Below, piece by piece: positions 36,201-46,800 of a stretch of DNA of 64,000 nt. Position numbers and translations under genes: made by a program. Origin of the DNA: Antedon mediterranea (Eukaryota > Echinodermata > Crinoidea > Comatulida > Antedonidae). The notes beneath the pieces are model-generated. The model was not told where the DNA came from. It searched no databases and was given only the letters and a program-made list of their open reading frames with translations. How positions within the stretch are numbered: position 1 is the first letter of the stretch; each line of letters begins with the position of its first letter. Location: positions 28,242,101 through 28,306,100 of the forward strand of contig NC_092677.1 in NCBI RefSeq assembly GCF_964355755.1, given 5' to 3'.

Positions 36201-38083
36201 TGAAAAAATGAAGATTAATAAAATCAAACTTTGGACAGGCCATTTGTAGTTTTAATAATGTTATTCACTTCCATAAAAAAAAATTTAAGACAAAAAAATC
36301 ATTCGTTGACAGCCAATTTGACTATTTTTTGTATTAAATTACAGTTTCTGGTCAAAGTGAATAACAAATAGCATATTTTAACAAAATTCAGGGGGAAAAT
36401 ATTATTAATATCAAATCAATCAATTGATGATTGTTGATAGGTTTTTTTTTTTTCCGATAAGATTGGTTTGGTGTACTTTTTGTTCGACAAGGAATGTACC
36501 AAGAAGGTGTATTTAAGTTTGATCTTATCATTCCTGACAATTATCCTGATGGAGAGTGTCCGGTACGTACTTGCAGTATAGACAAATAATGAATGTATTC
36601 TTATTACTGTATAATAACTAGGGTATAAAATAAAATATGTGTTTATGATGTATTTAAGTGCATTTATTTGGATTAAGAGACTGGGAGTTAACTGACCACC
36701 CCCAAGTGGTTTTTATATAAATCAAAAATTAAAATAAAAGTGTATAGCATGGTATAAACATGGATCTTAAGTACTCCAGCAGTGGAGTAAACTGATACTA
36801 AGTATCCGTCAATGACAGCCATGTGTCTTGAGAAGAAGATGACTACACTACAAGAACAGTAAAAACAGTAAGTTGTGCTTCCATTACTAAATGCATTGTT
36901 TTTGTTACTTTTAGAGATTGATTTTTAAAATACCAATCTTTCATCCCGTAATTGACGTTATGACAGGCGAGTTGGATGTGAAGAGGGCATTTCCAAAATG
37001 GAAGCGAGGTGTTAATCATATTTGGCAGATATTGCTTTATGCAAGAAGAGTGTTTTACAAAATAGACACTAAATTGCCATTGAATCCCCAAGCAGCTGCC
37101 TTGTAAGTACCTCACTGTATAACTACATTAAGTACATGTATATAAGTACAATACTAATATTGTTTTTAAAAAATCTATTTTTAGACTGTAGATGATTTAA
37201 TAGATCTTATAATTTATAAAGGAACATTGTATAGTACACAATATATTGCTATGCATTTATCAAATGGTATAGCCAAGAAATAATTATAACAAATCTGCAG
37301 CTTAACGCCAAACTTTAGTTTTTAAAAACTAGTAGTAAAAACTGTTTGATATTGTGTATACAGTATTCAAATCACTCACCTGTTTACAATTTTTAATAAA
37401 GGTACGACAATGATCAAGAATTATTTAAAAGCAAAGTTTTGGAGTCTGTTCAGTTGTGTAAGAGTAAAATGTATGAAGCGCCCGACAGTGACGATCCGCA
37501 TGCGATTAGGTTCAGTGAACTACCAGATGAAACACATGACAAAGTTAAACATAGCATCTGTGAGGCGAAGGTTTGTCTTTCATGAATCTTAATAAGTGGG
37601 GTAAGGGAATTCCAACGTTTATAATCCTCTGTTTTATCACCCGTTTCATCATCATTATCATTTTTATCAACCGTTTCATCATCAATATCAATATCATCAT
37701 TTTATGTCATTTAAACTTGTCTTTCTGGGTTGCGTGGCCAAAGATTTAGAATCTTTAACCAGTTTCTGTACACATTTTCATTTAGTGAATTTTTTTTTTA
37801 AATGGATGAAGTCTCCTCTTCCTTGATTTCTTTGTCATTATTATGTTAATCATCATCATACATCATCATCTATGTTGTTCCTACAGTAGTAACCTTTTAC
37901 TTATGATAATAATCTTTGCTTCACTATGACATTTAATGATAATTTAAAATACTAATAATGTTTTTAATTTTAATTCAACAGTCATCATTAGACGACGAGC
38001 CTGGAATGAAGAATGCTCAGAGTTCAGGCTTATCGTGGGTTAAACCTGGTACTACCCAGGTGTTCAGTAGAGATTCTCACTGA
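33271..38083 (+). CDS. AKTIP: AKT-interacting protein (FTS), E2-like UEV protein
   Basis: Coding exons 33324-33344, 35171-35352, 36088-36152, 36462-36562, 36915-37102, 37402-37570 and 37982-38083 join in frame to 275 residues (human 292); the first begins after an acceptor at 33269-33270. A short N-terminal tail leads to [15 protein letters not shown], then the ubiquitin-conjugating fold: [57 protein letters not shown] and [17 protein letters not shown]. The usual HPN is HPV (133-135) and the catalytic-Cys position reads GELDV, so it is an inactive E2 variant as expected. The C-terminus [15 protein letters not shown] is the family hallmark. In vertebrates AKTIP works with Hook proteins and FHIP as a dynein adaptor complex in the cytosol. 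AATAAA signals at 39630-39640 are likely 3' ends. Confidence 0.96.
34101..34149. repeat. perfect 49-bp palindrome in AKTIP intron 1
   Basis: A 24-nt arm (34101-34124, beginning CAACTACACTTG) is followed by one C and then its exact reverse complement (34126-34149, ending CAAGTGTAGTTG). No mismatch is visible. Just downstream TGATCAATATGTTGATCA forms a second small inverted pair. Confidence 0.95.
34948..35007 (+). CDS. possible alternative first exon of AKTIP
   Basis: A 60-nt frame starting with two ATGs reads [20 protein letters not shown] and ends at TGT|GTAAGT, phase 0, so it could splice directly to AKTIP exon 2 at 35171. An acidic N-terminal tail would replace the seven residues of the first exon. 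No promoter evidence is visible and human AKTIP gives no matching segment, so it may be chance. Confidence 0.25.
35521..35980. repeat. 57-bp minisatellite, 8 identical copies, AKTIP intron 2
   Basis: Eight copies of a 57-bp unit (core GCCACGTAATGCTGAGACCG and GGAGCTCCTAACGGCTCATT) follow each other with no difference that I can see. The unit is much richer in GC than the intron around it. Since 57 is 19 codons, long frames are open on both strands (35515-36000 plus, 35502-35996 minus), but they are side effects of the repeat. It lies between exons 2 and 3 of AKTIP and would be removed by splicing. Confidence 0.96.
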
Positions 38084-38160
38084 TGATGTCAGAGTTCAGG
38101 CTTATCGTGGGTTAAACCTGGTACTACCCAGGTGTTCAGTAGAGATTCTCACTGATGATG
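38017..38160 (+). repeat. 72-bp tandem duplication across the AKTIP stop codon
   Basis: A 72-bp segment starting TCAGAGTTCAGGCTTATCGT (38017) is repeated from 38089. The first copy encodes the conserved AKTIP C-terminus and its TGA (38081-38083). The second copy lies in the 3'UTR and appears to be an identical duplicate of the terminal coding sequence. Confidence 0.95.
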
Positions 38161-39629
38161 CAAACATTGGACCGCACAGTACAAAGGTATGTTGTGACAC
38201 ATACATGGTTTGGCATCAACAGTAAGAAATTCATTTTAAAGAAAATAATGTATATGATTATATTTTTTTTTCAAAGCTAGTGTGTGCACATTTGGATATG
38301 ATAAGTGGAATATTATAGTTATAGGATTTTATGGGTTAAGTAAAAAAATACTATGAGTAATAAAAAAGTAATGTTTATATATTAAACATCACTTTATTTG
38401 CACCCTAGGGGTTAGTATTTTGATACAAGTTGTGATATTTTATTGTTTTTATTTACAAAATGTATATCAGTACTTAAAATATATATGATGCATTTGTTTT
38501 GCTTTGAAGTCAGAAGAAATTTGTATAGAAATGTGTATTTATTCTAAAGTAGATTGGTTCTTTTTATTTGTATTATTATTGCTTAGCAACCTAATAATAT
38601 TTCTAATGATTTCTGTTTTTCAAGCTAAAAATAAGAGTACAATTAAATATTCTTAATTTTAGATTATATGAAACTATAGAGGGCGGCAATTTGCTGCAAT
38701 CTTTCTACTGGTAGAATTCAGTGAACCATGTCTGTTTACCTGCCAACATTCTCATTTTCTCCTCATTTCTTTCTTTTTTTTTGTTCTTCCCCATTTCTAC
38801 AGCCTATCCATTTTTTTCTTATTTTATTTTGGTATAAAACAAAATATGTTTAATGCATTTTTGTGTGTGGAAAACTGTGCCTTTTCTACAGTCACAAAGA
38901 TGGGATAAAGATGATTATTTTTTAATGTTGGCAGGTCTGTAATTCTACCTCGAAACCTTTCTATTAAAAACCTTGTGAGAACTGAGCAATATTTTATAAC
39001 TTTTGTCTTTGCGGAGAAGTAGTATAAAACTTATATACAGCTGTGTAACTTAATTATTATGTGTACATCTATGTAAATAATCATGTAGGCAATTATATGT
39101 ACCTGCTGTTGCCATGCACTTAAGTACTAAATACTTAAGTTTAAACTTAAGTACAATTACACTCTACCAATGACTTCCGTAGTGCCTTTAATCCTTCTCT
39201 ATATATTGTGTATTTTTCGTCTAATAATTGTCAAGTATTTAATAATTTTGATGCTCATTTATCATGTGTATACATTTAGTATTCAACATTCCAAAGTTAT
39301 TATATAAAACAGTTTATTTTGTACAGATAATATCTAACATACTGTAACAACAGCAAATATACAAATCATTGTCGTTTTCTTGATTTATTGTTTTGTTAAA
39401 TATAATTATTTGGTTTTGTGGAGTAAAATAAAGTTCATTTTTCATAGTAAATTAAGAATATATAATGTGCACTTTATACTTGTAAACAGATTTTGTGTTT
39501 ATCATTCACATTTTGTGTTTATCATTCACATTTTGTGTTTATCATTCACATTTTCCATTAATGTAAATATTATTGCCAATAGACTAGTGTATGTGTAAAA
39601 TGGTTTATTTTTCTTGTGGTGCAATTTCA

Positions 39630-39790
39630 AATAAAATAAAGATACATGGAAACATACAAGTTTGCCTATTTTGCTATGTATTCAATATTTATTATAACCA
39701 TTAATGTCTTAAATCTACAATCTTACTGATCCTATTTGTGGATTATTCTTGTGAAAAGTTTTAATCTGTAGATCCTAATCCTTTTATTTA
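39630..39790. terminator. facing polyadenylation signals of AKTIP and the UPF0598 gene
   Basis: Plus-strand AATAAA at 39630-39635 and 39635-39640 faces a minus-strand AATAAA (TTTATT at 39783-39788), the latter 79 nt beyond the UPF0598 stop. The two convergent transcripts would end within about 150 bp of each other or overlap. Which signals are used cannot be told from sequence; earlier plus-strand AATAAA words exist, for example near 38360. Confidence 0.5.
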
Positions 39791-39866
39791 ATTTTATATT
39801 TGACAATCCTTTACTCTCTGCTCAACATCATGGGAAATATTAGTCAACCACTTTGCTGCTCAATAT

Positions 39867-41479
39867 TTATTGCACTTGTGTACCACCACCATCAAAGTCC
39901 ATTACATATTTCAACATATCATTTGTTAAGGTATACCTAGTTCCTTTCCAATTGAAATGTGTTGGTGGGGCATATTCACCTTTCTCACCAAATTCAAAAT
40001 AAGGACTAAACTCTATTGCAAGACTGGACTTCACTAATGCCACATGTCCATATTTCTCTTTAGTGGGATAATAAACTCTTCCGCTGTGTGGTAACATACA
40101 TATTTTGTCAGGTTGAAAATCTACTGTCAGTTTATCATGGGCATGGTTATATGAAAGTAAATCACCATCATCTGTTTCAACTATATTCGTGTATACGATA
40201 GGACGATCATCACATCTGATGTAATTGAGTTCAGGACCACAGACGGACACGTAAGGAAATTCATCTGTATAGACACCACTTTTATTTACCTTCATTCGTT
40301 TGAAGAAGAATGCCAAGAATTTTTTATCTGAAAGATAAAAATAATTAAGATAATTTTGACAATTTCTGCAATGTTCTATTTAATAAATGAAATGCAAGAT
40401 TGTGATTCATTAATTTGATGTTTGGTTAAAAAAATAATTTATTAAAAAATTCTCTTTTCAACAATTATACCTTTAAAACATGTAATGAAGTTCTTCACTT
40501 TTGTGTCATCTAAGAAAAGCTGAAAAAAATATCAATGAAAATTACAATAAATCTTAAACTATGACTATAGGTCTAGGCCAAAAAGACCCTTGCTTTATAA
40601 TATTAAGGCCTAGTACAACTTTAATAAATTTAAAATATTATCACACACATTGTCTGTTATGTTATATTGTCATGTCATACCACCACAAACATCTCAAGTT
40701 CTACTTTAAAACACTGACATGGTCTCAGTCTCACAGGTGTCTGATCATTTCGGCCGCCAGTCATTTCGGCCGCCGGTTATGGAATTGCCAAATTCATGAA
40801 ACGCCAAAAAGGACAAAATATGTATTGTTAATTTCGGCCGCCAGAATTGTAATTATTCTTGAATATGTATGACACGCCTTGTGTGTTAAAATGTTAATAT
40901 TTTACTAAATAGTGTATTATTAAGCCGAATCGGCGGTCTTCAATTCCAGAAACAGCAAGCGATATTTATAGCGTGCACATTGCCATCACTACAGTGAATA
41001 TTAATGATATTTTTTTATAAGAAGGAGTTGATGCTGAAGTTTTTAGCCCATTGCACAACTGATCTCTAGTTTAAATGTCCATAATTCTCTGTGGCGTTCC
41101 ATAGACTTGATAAAGTTATTTTTTTTCACTGTAATTCTGTACAGTTATTTCTGGCTATTTCAATTTGGCGCGCCATACCTGGCGGCCGAAATGATCATGC
41201 CATATTTTGTCCTTTTTGGAGTTTCATGAATTTGGTTGTTCCATAACCGGCGGCCGAAATGATTGGCGGCCGAAATGCACTGTGACCGTCTCACACACCT
41301 ATTCCTACCTGTCCCTGATGATCGATGTAATAAAAGTACTCTCTAACTCTACTTTTACCAGGTCCTTCATTAATTGGTGATTGACCTTGAACATAAGTTA
41401 TGTATCTTGAAGTAAAACGGAAGCAGGTTCCAACACTTCTTACAAATTTATTTTTAACACAACATAGCATAAATAACAT
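39867..41479 (-). CDS. UPF0598 family protein (C8orf82-like)
   Basis: Three minus-strand exons, 41479-41309, 40519-40471 and 40327-39867, join in frame to 226 residues, close to human C8orf82 (216). The N-terminus (MLFMLCCVKNKFVRSVGTCF) is basic with no acidic residue in the first 30, like a mitochondrial presequence; that location is inference. The family signature follows: YVQGQSP, REYFYYIDHQGQ (46-57), LFLDDTKVKNFITCFK, FFFKRMKVNKSGVY, FPYVSVCGPELNYIRCDDRP, SSLAIEFSPYFEFG. The function of this conserved family is not known to me, and no catalytic motif is evident. It diverges from KATNB1 (2.4 kb between start codons) and converges on AKTIP. Confidence 0.93.
40732..41284. mobile_element. 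550-bp foldback element in intron 1 of the UPF0598 gene
   Basis: Inverted arms of about 85 bp carry GATCATTTCGGCCGCC, GGTTATGGAA and TTCATGAAA..CCAAAAAGGACAAAATATG at each end; the extreme ends begin CACAG. The word TTTCGGCCGCC or its complement occurs six times and stands out in AT-rich DNA. The spacer has no protein signature. No clear target duplication is seen. It is a non-autonomous MITE-like element. Confidence 0.8.
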
Positions 41480-43871
41480 TTTGCTGGAAGGAACTCACAA
41501 TGTTTTTGTTTTTGTCTCTTCAATCAACCTTTGACACAAACTTGACACGCTTTCAGACGTTTAATAAAAAGCAATACAATTAATAGCTATATTAAAGATT
41601 TTCAGCTCTATTAACATAAAAATAAAATATATAAAATATGCAAAAAATATTGATTGCTAATGAAAACTTTAAAAAATATAGAAATATTAACCTGACATTA
41701 ATATATTTCTCTAATGAATGTATTTGTAATTGTTATGACGAAAAGTAAAGGTCAAGCTCGTCCAATCACATGTCTTTCCTAAAATTGATCGAAAAACTGG
41801 GGTCCGCCGATTCCTTGGCAATCGCTGCGACAAGTTGAAGGTGATAATAAAGTGAGTTGCAATTAATATGTTTTAATCATATAAAACAGAGTTCATGTTC
41901 TGTCGTGTAACCGATATTTAACTTTCCAGGCATTGTCATAATTGGACTTTCTTGTCTTAGAATAGAAAGCATGCATTTGCCTTTCCTCTCCCTCTCTCAG
42001 TAGCACTCGCTACCTAGGCTAGTAGTCGTTCCTAGCTTAGCTAGCTGCTGCTGCTAGGCTAGTCTCTGCTGAGCTGAGAGAGAGAAGCAGGACAGACAAA
42101 CTAAAAGTTGCTAGGCATACACACAGGCAGGAGGCCCCAGCCTAGGATAGAACAGCAGCAATATTGTTGACTTGAACTAAATAAAACGTTATAAGTATTT
42201 CGTAATTGTTCGTATTTGATTAACACAGTCACAAAGTCAGACTAAAACAATCATTAACAATTTAGGAGATATTTAAAGCCCCATTCCCTACGTTTTTTAG
42301 ATCTAATTTAAGATCACAAACTATATTTAATGTAAAAATAATACTATATGATCCTATTGCGATAACTTTTTTCGTCTTTAAACGGTTAAAAATGTGAAAA
42401 ATAAGTCGATTCTAATAATTATAGCGGCCCGCTATAAATCCCAAAATGCATTGCGCGCGGATTGATATTTTTGTTTTTCACCTGTAATTCGCCCACTTTT
42501 CGATCGATCGTGAGGCCAAAACAAATGGAAGACTCCTAACTTTTCAGCGAAAATACCGGGTTTTCCCCAATTTGTATCAACGGAGTCTGGCAAATATAGA
42601 AAGACAATTAATGCAGCAACTATACAACGTCAGGCTAGGTATATAGGTAGCGTACGATGTTCGTACGTTACCGATGTTTACCAGCTAGGCCTACAAAACT
42701 AAGCCTAGCTAGGCTAGGCCTAAGACCGTCCACGAGAGGTCGATCGCCGCGAGCTACTTAGGTAGTGCATTGTTTCTCACTTTTTATCATAATTTACCAT
42801 AAAACGTACATTTAAGACAAGGAATGACATGGTTTAATGTTTTTAAAGTGATATATATGTATTATTTTCCAAAAAACGTCCAAAATTGCAGGGAAGGGGT
42901 CTTTAATAATAATTAATGAATAGTTTAAAAGGAGAAAGTGACACACATTTGTTACGACACATTTTATATACTGTATTATTATAATTACCATTTCATTATC
43001 AGTATTTATTATTAATTTTTTTTTTTTCGTGTACTGCTGTAAATACCATTTGATTCAATAGATTGAATATATTCTCCATGAACAAATTTCCTATATCTAC
43101 ACCAGGCCACGTCATACTGTATATCATTATCAATAGTTCTGCTCGGGGAAATACCGCCAGACAAAATGTTCACAACAAAGTAAACATTTTCTAACACAAA
43201 TCCACATTTTAATCAGCTTGTTGATGGTCCAAAAATTGATACTACTAATATTGGTAGTACAATTACAGCATGAAATTTTTACTTTCGAATTTATTAATTG
43301 TAAAATAGGGTAATAAAATTGGAATTGAATATTCAGAAAAATATTTAAAAACAGTATTCAATCAAAATTTATTGTACATATTGCAACTTGAAAGAAAATC
43401 ATTATTTAAGATTGCCAAAACATTGTCCCACAAGGCAAAGAGTTGTCACTGTATCCTTCCCCTAATTTTACTCGTCAATTTTTTAGGGTTAATTATTTTA
43501 TGATATGATATACATGATTATGATATATTTTACTCAACTGCTAGGGTATGAATTGAATTAATGGCAGTAGTAGTAGGACCATTTGTAACTAAACTACACA
43601 CTCAATACAATATAATACACTGTCAACATATGGTGCAGATATGCATGAAAGATACACATTCTGATTAGTTGCACTGTTTTACAGACTACGCACAGCATAG
43701 TAGCAATCATAATAGTAAATATAGAATAATGTATTACTGAATTACCAAAGATGGTGTAAGTGGCTTAGAAACCATTGACTGATACATGATATGAATAGTT
43801 GTCACTGTTTTTAACAGGTTTCCGCTTGATATGTATTTTTGAAATTAAGGAAATTTTAAATTGTGAAGAAA
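41480..43871. other. divergent intergenic region between UPF0598 gene and KATNB1
   Basis: It should hold both promoters. TAGGCCTA/CTAGGC words cluster at 42,000-42,150 and 42,650-42,760. A TIR-bounded element (42,274-42,906) is listed separately. An acceptor TTTTTAACAG at about 43,809-43,818 could open the KATNB1 exon holding the ATG, implying an upstream non-coding exon that I cannot place. Confidence 0.45.
42274..42906. mobile_element. 630-bp terminal-inverted-repeat element
   Basis: The left end reads TAAAGCCCCATTCCCTACG and the right end, reversed, TAAAGACCCCTTCCCTGCA, followed on both sides by ACGTTTTTT-type sequence and ATAATAC words. Ends at TA would fit a TA target duplication. The interior is richer in GC (GCGCGCGG, CGATCGATCG) and includes TAGGCCTA words. 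There is no transposase. Confidence 0.65.
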
Positions 43872-46800
43872 ATGACAACTAAAAAGGCATGGAAGTTGCG
43901 TAAGTTGATTTATATATTTTTATTTAAAAATTACTAATTTTAAACAAACAACAATTCATTTTTTTAAATTTTACATGACAGAATTGTTTTGTAAATATTA
44001 ATATACACATAATTTTTATGATCGATAACATTAAAATTAATTTATCCAGAGGAATTTGTGGCACATGGGGCCAATGTCAACTGTCTTGCTCTTGGCCCTA
44101 AGAGTGGTCGAGTGATGGTGACCGGTGGAGAAGACAAGAAGGTCAACATGTGGGCTGTTGGGAAACCTAATTGTATAATGGTGAGTTTACTGTTAGTAAC
44201 TATTGGAAATGTTAATTTGCTTTCCAAAATTGATTTCTGTAGGATTAGCATTGCTATTTAGAGATGTAAATTAAATTCAATCAATATCAAGGTGTAAATG
44301 AGATGTTTCAGGCATTCATTTTATCTTCTGTACAAATACAAAAGCGATATTAAATTAATGTACAGTATATATACTTTATAATATGCTTAGACCCATCAAC
44401 ATTTCGTTTAGTGTTTTTGCAGTTACCGGTATCTGTTTAATCTGTTTAATCTGTTTTAATAATTGATCCAAATTGCCATTTAGGCAATATGTTCTTCATA
44501 AACATGGTAAATCGTCAAACTACTGCACTACATTTCTCAGCTTCTGTGTAACCTTTGGCCATTCAATGAACTTAGTTATTGTGGTTTAACTTATCTGTTA
44601 GTGGTAGTACAATTAAGTTTAAATGGATTTATAACATTAACTGGATTAACTTTCATGTCAGGGTTTATCAGGTCACACTACTCCTGTAGAATGTGTCAGG
44701 TTTTCAAGTAGTGAAGAATTAGTTGTAGCGGGATCTCAATCAGGAGGACTTAAGATATGGGATTTGGAAGCTGCAAAAAGTAAGTATAATCCCATCTTGT
44801 CTATTATCTAATTTAAATGGCTTTATCATTTTGATAAACTGTAGTGTGTCCAATTTATCAAGTTTGATATCATCATATTATTTTTGAAATATAGAAATTA
44901 TTAAATATAGAATGTTTAATATTTATTAAATACTATAAGTTTATGCAAATCATGGCAACTGTGTTAAGACTCAATTACTCTATTATCATAAACCATCCCC
45001 CTAAAGCAATACTGAATTCATTCTGATACATTAAGTTGAATTCTTTTTGTAATGAACCATATCATAGCTGACTGCCAAGGGTAAAATGCTGCCATGGGGT
45101 TTAGCAAGCAGCATGTATCTTAATGTAAAATTGCCATTACTTACATGTGTTATGACTCACAACATGTCTTTTCTATTCTGACTCACAGTTGTATAAAGGA
45201 ATTTTTTTATAGGATTTTTTGCTGCTTGTTCATGTTTTGTGTACATATTTTGATATTGATAGTGTACATTAAGAAAATTAAGGCAGGGCATCACGTATGC
45301 AAAACCCAGGAGAGCAACAAATCGCTCTCCTCAAATCACCGAGGAGAGCAATTCGCTCTCCTTGCAAAAATTTTAAATCGCTCTCCTCAAATATTTATGT
45401 TGAAGTTGAAGGATGGTCGCCCTTATTAAAAATGGCTGGCCCTTATTAATTTTTTGTACACATTTTTTTGCCCGACAGGGGATACCCCCCCCCCCCCCCC
45501 CCCCCCCCCCCGCCGGGCACAACAAATGTATACTGTCTGTACCTCTCCCCTAAAAATAAAATCCCCCACACCCACCTTTACACACAATATTTTCCGTGGG
45601 GATCGTATTATTCTACAGTACAAAAAACTCAAGCCAATTTTTTTTTTATGGTCTGCCTGGGTAGATTGGGTTTCAGGAGCCTGGAGAATCCTGTCCTGGC
45701 CAACTATATGCCTTTAGCCTAGCTTTTCTAGCCTAGCTTGTTGGCCTAGAAATCAGACAGAAAACCTGAAAAGTATTTACCTGCAATTCATAAATTATAC
45801 AATTCTAACATGCAACAGCCATTAAAATATTGATAATAAGTTACAAAGTGTCATTTTAAAATAATTAAGAAAGATATTTGATCGTGTTTACATGTGTCAC
45901 ACATGGGCGCACGCACAGTAGGGGAGGGCTGAGAGAGCTTCTAGTAGAAGATGCTGACGTCACACATCAGCACGTGTTTTGAGGAGGATTTGAGTGACCA
46001 AAATTGGTTAGAACTTTCGAAGAAATAATCCATCTTCAAAATGACATAATTAAAGCAACCAGCAGCTAAGCTTTTTTAAATAATAAACATTATATTTAGG
46101 CCTCCTATATTAATGTTTCCTTTTAAAATTAAATATATTTTATTAACTCGTTCCATAAAAACATAAAGGGAAAAATTATTGGTTGGGACATGATCTTCCT
46201 GTAAAGGAGGTGTTTCTATGACACCGTACTGGTTGCACTATGAGGCGATGAAGTAAACTCGCCCTTGAATGCGCGCAGGTAGGGGAATCCCCTTTGTTGG
46301 TACCTCGCACTGTACTGTGAGATGGAGCGCGATGAATTGCTCTCCTTTTCGAAGGTTGTTGATTGCGATCGCGCTCGCGATCCTTAAAAACGAGGGACTG
46401 CCATTAGGCTTGTAGCTTTATAACTTAGCTTATATACTATTAGCCTAGGCCTAGATTGGTTTTAACTTTTAAAAATCCACGTGTTTTTAGGCCTCTTGAC
46501 AGAAAAATCAACACTGTCAAAAGCTAGGCTCTATTTTGAAAATTAAGGAGCGCGATAAATTGCTCTCCTCGAAGCCTGTTGAGGAGCGCGGAGGAGCGCG
46601 GTCGAGCAGGCGCTCCTTATAAATGATGCCCTGTTAAGGATTTTATTTATTTAAAAAAAAGAAAATTTAGATCAAATAATATATCTGTGAAAATTGAATA
46701 TACACTATATTTTACATAACATTTTGACATTACTTTAAATACTTTGGTGTGGTTTTTTTCTAATTAAGAAAATAATAAATTAAAAATGACATAATTGATT

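Noticed and set aside
38013-38225. 70-codon frame with an internal repeat
   Set aside because: Out-of-frame reading of the duplicated AKTIP terminal exon.
45454-45722. Two overlapping proline-rich frames
   Set aside because: They run through a C homopolymer inside a transposon; length errors in the run would also shift the frames.
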